From assembly GCF_014851395.1 (NCBI RefSeq), contig NW_024041262.1, forward strand, positions 273,001 through 337,000: DNA of 64,000 nt, read 5' to 3'. The translations under genes and the position numbers were made by a program. The DNA comes from Micropterus salmoides (taxonomy: Eukaryota; Chordata; Actinopteri; Centrarchiformes; Centrarchidae). This document shows positions 28,801-37,800 of the stretch, piece after piece. How positions within the stretch are numbered: the stretch's first letter is position 1; the number at the start of each line of letters is the position of its first letter. The notes under the pieces are model-generated. The model had not been told where the DNA came from. It worked only from the letters and a program-made list of their open reading frames with translations, and searched no databases.

Positions 28801-31800
28801 GTGTAATTGCAGAACATCGATGCACAAGTATAAATGAAGAAGAAGATATACTTTATTAATCCCGCGAGGGGAAACTATGTTTTCACTCTGTTATTATGTT
28901 AGTATTTACACACAGGTCTGAAAGACACACACATGCACAAACAGGACCCATAGCAACACACAGAGGTGCCCAGGAGGTGAACTGGCACCTCTCCAGATAC
29001 CAGTCAATGGTCAGTGCCAATATTTAGAGAGCAGTAGTAAAGTATGAAGCTGGTAACTGATGAGGGATGGTAGCAAGACATTGTGGCGGTGTTCATACTC
29101 AAAACAGGAACTTTTATTTCCTCTGCAGCTGTGAAAACAATATATAAGCTTCCCTCAGGCAAGATTTGCATCCACCTCTTTTCTCAGCTTAAAATAGTGT
29201 TACCTCCCGTGAGGTGTATGCAATTCACGGCAGGCATGCAGAATTCGGCACAACATCTGCGCTGCAAAACGTCACTAGACCTCCTGGGAGCAAGGCCTGA
29301 TCATTGTTCTAAGCTCAAAGTAAGCTCACGCAGTCTACCAGAGGTAGATTTTGTCTGACTTGACAGCACTGTTTTTATTCCCCTATCAAGTTGGCGAAAG
29401 TCAGCCACGGTTATCTCGAACGTACCTGTTGACAACCAGTTATACAGTGTGCCAACTTCGTCAGCTGTTTTCCAAAGTTAACATAGCGATCCTTATTAGC
29501 TTGGCTCCTCACATGCTTGCTAATAACTGTTTTGAAAGTGATTCTCCGACACTGCGTCGGCAGCGTTATGTTGGACAGATTTGTGCAGCAGTGTTTATGC
29601 TACCAAACATTCAATTCACAGACTGGATCCGTTGTCCGTGTTTGCGAGCGAGAGAGAGAAAGCGAGCGAGCGACGAGTGAGAGGATGTGTGGAGCGAATA
29701 TGCGCTGTGCAGCAATCAACAAATAAAATGGGTCGCCAAATTTACTTGGGGGGCTGTTAATCGGCCCGCCCAATTAAAGCCTATGTGTGGGAAACACTGG
29801 TTTTATATTTTCTGTGAATATAATCAAATTAATCTTATTTCCATACTGTATAGAGACCTTATTTTGAAAACCGGACTTTGTCACATGTGTATGCTTGCGT
29901 TAAATCGAAAAAAGTTTAATTTATTAAAAATTTTTAAGAAATTAAAAAAGTGCGACCCAATTTGATAAATAATGTTCTATGTGGATCTCGTCTTGTGTAA
30001 AATGAAGACTTCATAGCCTCTCTTCAGGTAGAGACTCTCATACTGCAACACAAGAGAGAATCTGACAGGATAAAGTCGCCTGTCAGCTTGCACTGGGCCG
30101 TTTCAGTGGATTTACAATAAAGGCTTGAATACGTGTGCACTCCAAATTTGAAAAAATTTAAATGCTTTTTTTTGCTATTTTTGGCCGATTAATTTCGATG
30201 GCCCAACATTCGGTGCATCCCTAATCCCTAAAAGTAGAATGTATAAATCTTAAGGACCGAGAGAGAGGGACGAAATGATAAATATATGGAAACTTAGCAC
30301 AGTAGGGCTGAGATGGAGAACAGGAGTCAAATGAGAGATGAGGATTTGAGCATGTGAGCTGCTACTTTACCTCCTCCTTGCATCATCTTGTAGATCTTGC
30401 TCTCGATGTGGAGCTGGGGGTGTTTGGTCTTCACACACTCCAACTTTATTGCGACCTCCTCACCCACTGAAATATCTGTGCCTGGAAAAGGACACGTTAA
30501 TAAACATGGTGACTTAAATATATGATCTAATGAAGCATTGTTCTTGTCAGAACAAAAAGTTTACTTGTGCCGGATTGTGCATTAAATGTGAAGCCTTGCA
30601 TGTTTCATTCACAACATCTCAAACTAGCAAACTGATGTTAGCTATCACATTAACCCAGCCAACGTTAGCCTGGAAGTCGGATTTAATCAATCTGGACAAA
30701 TCAATCAATGACAGGGGTGCATTGTTTATATGGACAGAACTGTGGGAAAATGTCATGCAATTTGTGAATGTTCAATAGCCACCGAAGCGGGAAGCTTCCG
30801 GTCAGCAAACTGATGTGAACGCGGAAGTCTCTTAAACCTGCATTCTCTCGAATGGCCGGCAAGGGGGCGACTCTTCTGGTTGCAAAAAGAAGTCCAGCTC
30901 CATTAGAAATAAGGGAAAATGACTTTCTACTTCTATGACCTACTTCTCAGCATTTATTTCAGTAAACACTTTCCTAATGAGTTTATGGTCTCAATCACAA
31001 GTTTCATGTCTTCTTCAATACAAGATGATGTTCATTTAGTAAATTATGGTCCCATTTAGAGGAAAATAGACCATAAAGCAGAGTGCTTCAGGGCGGGATT
31101 ATCTATGATTGACAACTTGTTAATGGCGACCTTTCAATCAGGCTAGAGTGACTCGTACCCACGACACTGTGTAAATTTAACAAGCGCCGTTGAAAAAGCT
31201 TATTAGGAGTTGGCTGTTCACTTTCTCTGGTTACGCAACATTTAGTTTTAAGACTGTTGTTTGCTAGACAAAATTGTCAGACCTGTTAAAATTAACGGGA
31301 ATTACAGATGCACCTAGCTAAGCAAGCTAGCTAGCTCCACACACGGCTGTTAGCTCCATCGTCTCATCCAAATATGGTCATGTCCGGTGCTGCTGGTTGC
31401 AAAAAATCAACATGGCGGCAGCCTTTCAGCCAAACTCAAGGCTTCAAAATGTCAGTCCACAAGCCAATGGGTGATGTCACGATGACTACGTTTCACTTCT
31501 TATATAGTCTATGAGCCCACCACTAACATTTTAATCCACTCTCCTCAACAAAAACAAAACACATTTCCTCAGTTTTTATATAAAGACCTATTTTCAGCTC
31601 GTCTTCTCTTAGTTACGGGAAAAAAAAAAAGACAGTCAATTGACATTTTTTGTAGTCATAGTTTTCATTAACTAAAGTGGGGACCCTCTCAATTTCCCTG
31701 GGACCTACTCAAACGACCACCTGTCATTCATTCATGTTGAATACTCCTAATGTTATCCCATGTTTTTCACGGACCATTAAGGTTGTGCAATTTCTATTAT

Positions 31801-34800
31801 TACATTTTATTCCAGCAGAAATCCTGTCAAAAATCACATTTTTGTGCAGTTTTTCTTAATCTGCCATTGTCTGAATGGTACTTAAAATCCACTTTTTTTG
31901 CATTGTGGCGCAGTTCATCATGTGATGTGACACTATATCATATGGTGTGACATGGAGAATTGTGACAATAATAAGGCTTATTGGTTAAATCTTAAGATAG
32001 TAATGATAAAATGTATGGTTAAGTTAGTTACTTTGGGTATATCCCATTTTAATTTTTTATAAAATTCATACCACAATTTTAAGCACTAATGCTATAAAAT
32101 TGGTGAATAACTTCAAAATTCCAATACAAAATCTAAAACGCCACATATATTTTTTTGAAATTCCACAGTCAGTACAACCAAGCAGAGGCTACCCGGAAGT
32201 AACAAAAAACTGCAATTCATTGAGTGGCCACTAGAGGCTGGCTGCAGAAGGGAGTCAATCCCCATTGACACCCATGTTAAAATGCCCAACTTTACAGCAG
32301 AAAAAAACATGTTTACAGCCTGGTTCAAAAAATGGTTTTAGTGCACATAGCTAATTTTGCACTTAATGACAACTGTGAGGGGGGTAAATTCTCTCACCTG
32401 TTTAAATTATACTAAGCCTTAAAGTTCTACCTAATTAGGAGCGTGGCCACTTTCATTGACAGGTGGCAGCTGCTGCTGTCACTACTAGCAGTCTGCCTGC
32501 CGTCTGTTAGCCTCACTCAGCTAATACATGGAGCTCTGCGGCTCAGAGCCTTTTGGATATTTGTTCATGCAAATACCGAAAGGATAATGGCAGGCTGAGC
32601 GGTTTATTGTAAAGAGACCGTTCAGGAAGCTTGTGCTCTAGCTGGTGAGTGAAATTCTGGTATTTTATTTATGCGTCATCATTACTCTCTTATTAATGAT
32701 GGTGTGCCTCAAGGGTCAGTTTTTGGTCCAGTTTTATTCTCTATATATGCACTCCCCCTGGGTGAAGTGATAAGCAGACATGGTATTTCTTTCCACTGTT
32801 ACGCTGATGATACACAATCGTACACTCCTGTGAAGCCCACTGACCTGAATACGCTAAACTCCCTACAGGACTGCCTGGTAGATATAAAAGACTGGATGTC
32901 AAATAACTTTCTTCAACCGAACTCCAACAAAACAGAAATTCTTGTTATTTGTCCCTAACGCCTTGCAAAACAAATACTGTCATCTAATGGTCACCTGTCG
33001 TAACACATTACGCTTGTTGCTAGAAACCTCTGTGTTTTATTTGAGAGTAATTTATGTTTTGAGCAACACGTAACTAAACTTTCCCAGTCTTGTTTTTATC
33101 AGCTCAGAAACAGCTAAAATCAGGTCTATTCTAAGTGTCAGAGATGCGGAAATTGTTGGCCATGTTTTCATTTCCTCACTTCTTGATTATTGCAACAGCC
33201 TTTTCTCTTGTCTTAATCATAAAACCTTCAAACGTCTACAGACTGTACAAAATTCAGCTGCTCAATTGATTACTTTTAAGGCTCTCCTTGGCTCGGCTCC
33301 TGCTTATATATTAGACCTTTTAACTCCTTATGAACCACTGCGACATTTGACATCTTCCAGGTCTCGTCTCTTCTTGTGTCTAGGCTTAGAACTAAAGGGG
33401 ACAGAGCCTTTTCTCTCAGGGCCCGAGGCTCTAAAACGAACTGCCCGAGGAAGTAAGGCTCTCAGAGTCAGTGTCTTTTAAAACCACACTTATCGGAAAG
33501 CATATTGATTTTATCTGAGTTGCCGTTTTATCTTACGGTGTTTATATTAGTCATTTAAAGTTGCTATTTATTGTAGTCTTATGTTTCTAGTTAATCTGTT
33601 TTACCTACTTGTGCTTTCCATTTCTTTTTCATTTGTATTTTGTATCTTGCATTTTACTCATGTATTTTATCTTTATAGTGGTGTTACGTGCCCTTTTTCA
33701 CGTTGTGTTTATCTTTTATAAAAAACACTTTGCACTTTTGTTTATTAGGGGTCCAACCCCAAGTGGGAAACTGGGAATTTTTGTTTGCTTACTGGGATAT
33801 AGAAAGATGGACTCCTAGGAGATTTGAACTGAGATAAGGACTCAATAGGTGGTTGAACTGTGGGTTTGATATGGAGCAATTATTGAATAATACACTTAGT
33901 TTTTGTTGTCGTCAGTAGGTAGGCCGACCTGATGATATATTATTTAATGCCATGACTTGACTTTCAAATTATCTTTCTCATATTAAAATTTGATACTTCT
34001 TCTACACCATTGCTCATAATAATTCATGCATCACCTAATTTCATCATAACACAGGCCTGACCCACAAGAAAAAACTGCATGTTCAATCTATCTAATATTG
34101 TGTTGGTCATACTATAAACGTCACCGTTTTGAATACAGAAGGTAAGCTTAAAAATGGCTCCCATTAAATCGCAATATTGATAAAAAACAAAAAACAAAAA
34201 ATGTTCAGCCTTAATAAATATACATGGCGCTGACTTGAGTGGTCAAATGGTGTATTTATAGTTTTCAGTCACGTGACATGCGCAATGACCTGGAGGGCAA
34301 AACAACAGACTAACATAGCGGCTCACGCCACGACTCCCCCGTAGAGACGCCGCAAAAGCAGTCAAATTTTATTTGGATCACCTTTCAACTTAAGAAAAAG
34401 ACAGATGAACACAAACTGCAAGTGTTGGGCATATCCGATCCATATAACGTTAAAGCATCCTCTGCCGCATTTCTACCGTTAAAAACAGCCAGGTCCCTCT
34501 CCGGGAACCATCACCTTATCGTGGTGGAGAGGTTTGTGTGCCCCTGTGAGCCTGGAGGCTGTGTTGTCTGGAGCCTAGTGCTCCTGGTAGGGTCTCCCAA
34601 GGAAAAGTGGTTCCAGGTTAGGGGCCACTCTGTTGTTTATGCATAGAGTATTCAGCCTTTTTGGAGACCCTGAATAGTCAATAGTTTAAAACCACAGTAA
34701 ACCATCTGATTTCTGCAACTTTCACTCAGGAGGAAAAAGCCTTTAAAATAAATAATTTTACATTCATTGTGATAATTATCAATATAGAATGATATGAAAT

Positions 34801-37800
34801 GTTTTTGTCATGATAAAATTATTGGCCATAACGCCCAGCCTTATTGGAAGCCAGCAACGTAGGCGGTCGCCTATGGCGACTCAGCCGAATCAACTCTGCC
34901 CAGCTGATGCAACACCAGTGTAGGTCGTAATATAAAAATTTAATAAATAAGGTGCAAACGGACTGTGAGCTGCACTCTGACAGAAGTGCTGAAGGTAACA
35001 TTTATTTGAATTTGTGGTGTGATTTCTCTCTGATCACAGGTGTAGTAGTTCATTGCCAGAGTATAGGGCAGGTATTATGAATTCTCATTAAATGATGACG
35101 TCTCGCAATATTACGACCATTTTCTCGACATGTCAGAGAACACAAATGAATATGTGGGAGAGATTTTGAATGTGCAGAAAGTTTTGAATAGAAAACCTAC
35201 TGAAATTCTGGAGCTTTTAAATTCCAGGAGTTTATAATTGAATTAAAATTAAATAATTTATCATTGAGGTGAAAAGGTGTCAGGTCTGCACATTTCCCCA
35301 AACAGAAAACACTAAAGAGGAGGGGAGACTAAATCATGTGTTTTGACTGAGCAGGGATTTTATTAAAATGAGAAAAGTTGATCTACATATTTAAAAGAAA
35401 TAGCTACAGAGTGCCTGAGGGCCTTACGGCATTAAGTATATAGTTTCCCTTTATATAAATAAATACATTTTGACCATAAATTGATGCAGAAAAGGCAGGA
35501 TGTGATGTGTGTTTATGCTTGTACCCCATAAATTCACTCAAATGAAATAAAACGGTGTCTGTCTGACACAGTTTCTGGGGGAAGCAGCAGAGTGTTTTTG
35601 ATTTTTGTAGTTCTAGCATGGTTAAGTAGGCTATGTAGTTAAACTGTTTCTTTTTTGTCAGTTTAACTGTGTTTATTGTTGATATGCGAACGGGAGTCTC
35701 AAGACTAACTTTTTTCACCTCTGTCCGCAGTTAATGTAAAGCGTGCCAAAATCACAATGTTGTTAGTGACATAATAAATGATGATAAATTGATAAAATAA
35801 GTAATATTTATTTTGCTTGATTCAAACAAAAAGATTTAAAAACAAAACTTAAGAGTTATCTGTTTGGGGCACCTTTTTACCTTGATGATAAATGTTTTAA
35901 TTCAGTTAGAAAAACTCTATGACTCCTGTTTCAGCAGGTTTTCTGCTCGTTCAAAACTTCCTGCAAATTCAGAATCTCTCCCACATCTGTGTTCTCTGAC
36001 ATGTCCAGAAATCTTTTTTATTATTTATTTTTTAAAAGTATACCTGACCTATACTCCGCTGTGCTCCCCTTCAAACTGTACTGAATGAGACAAGGGCACT
36101 GCACTTCATCAGAGGTATAAACCAAAACTCGATGATTGTCGCCGCTAGTTGATATCAGAATATAGATTTGTTTTTCACTGTGTGAGAAGATTTGTGTGTG
36201 GCGCTTAACGCGTTAGCCTTCACAGCGCAATTAATAGGTCAGCAAGCCGTTTGGACTGAGAGGATAGATGGACTTGTACAGCGGGAACAGGTTAGCAGCC
36301 AGGCTCCTGTGTGATTCCAGCATTACTGTAGTAACAACATGAGAAGGGTTCAGTTTATCATTTGCTAAGTGATAGTAATAAATAAATACACGCACAATCC
36401 CTCTCTTCCCAGAGGCGTCAACCAGAATATTTCTCTTCGTCCCAAACACATTTGCTATCGTCCTCAGGACAACAGGACGCCTTTAGTCTCAAGCCGTGGG
36501 GAGACTGCACAGGGTGTTTGATTTTGAAAAACCGGATTCTGTGTCTGACTTCCTGCCTGGTTATACGGCTCTGTGCTGCTTGACGCAGCTTCTGTCAAAA
36601 ATAGTCTGGCAGTGAATATGGAACTTTAGCTAGACTTAAAAATCACAAATTAAAATCGTACTTGCAATATCTGGCCGAAAAATCATAATTAGCCTAGATT
36701 TTTTCTCCACATTGTTCAGCACTACCACCCCGTCCACCAAAGTGGACACGGGGCCTAAGAAAACATTAAACAAGAATATTTGGGTTTGGTACAGACCCCA
36801 ATAAATGTGCCCTAACACGCACCTAATTTGCATTCTATTGGTTGCAACATCCCTAACATTTACTTAAAATTGTCTTTATTGTAGAATCTAACTTAATTGT
36901 GCAAAATGACACAGTCTGCTCATATAATGTAATAACTGAGACAATGTAATACCAATCAAGTTATGACATGGGAAGTTTAAACAGACTCTTGTAAACAACC
37001 ATTTCCTGAGTAGTTTCCTAAACCTGCATATCAAAGGCTATTTTACTTGAGAGCTAGCTGAATCCTTCATAAACTGGAAATAACATGCCCGATGTTGAAA
37101 CATTTTAACATGACTACTCAACAGTGAATGTATGTCATACAACAAACAGCTGATAGAAATGAAAAGAGCAAGCTTGGAAAACTGAAAAGGGTGGTAGGCT
37201 TGGTTGTAACGTTAGCGGGTTCACCATGTCTGTTAATCAGGTCTCAGGACAGAGAAGAATTGCCTATCCATCTTCTTCAGAACTTTAACGTTGGCTAAAG
37301 ATCAAGCTAGTTTACGTTACTCATTCATTCATAACAACCATTAAATGCTTTTGTGTTCTTAACAAAACAAACTCTTTGCTGGTTGATGCCTGCCCTGTGT
37401 TGTGTGTGTGTGGGGGGGTCTCTAGGCTGACTCGAACCCTGTAGCAATAACGTTAGGTACATCACTGTCTAATTTGCCTAATGTCAGTGTTGTTTTGCTT
37501 AAGTAACTTTTCACAATATAATCACACCGCTGTATAAAGATTAATCTAAGACAGCAGTAGTTTTAACGTTTTCACTGGTTTTATTTAGCGTTACACAATG
37601 TCAGTTAAACAAGCTAGCTCTCTGCATTTTATATAATGCCTTAATGCCACAGGAACAGGGTATCTCGACTCACATTGCCTTGTTTAAATGTTTTAGTAGA
37701 TTTCAATAATTAACTTAGATATACAGAGGTAAGGAAAAGTAACAACTAGCTTGTTGACGTAACGTTAAACTGGATTAATACATACATGACATGAAACAAT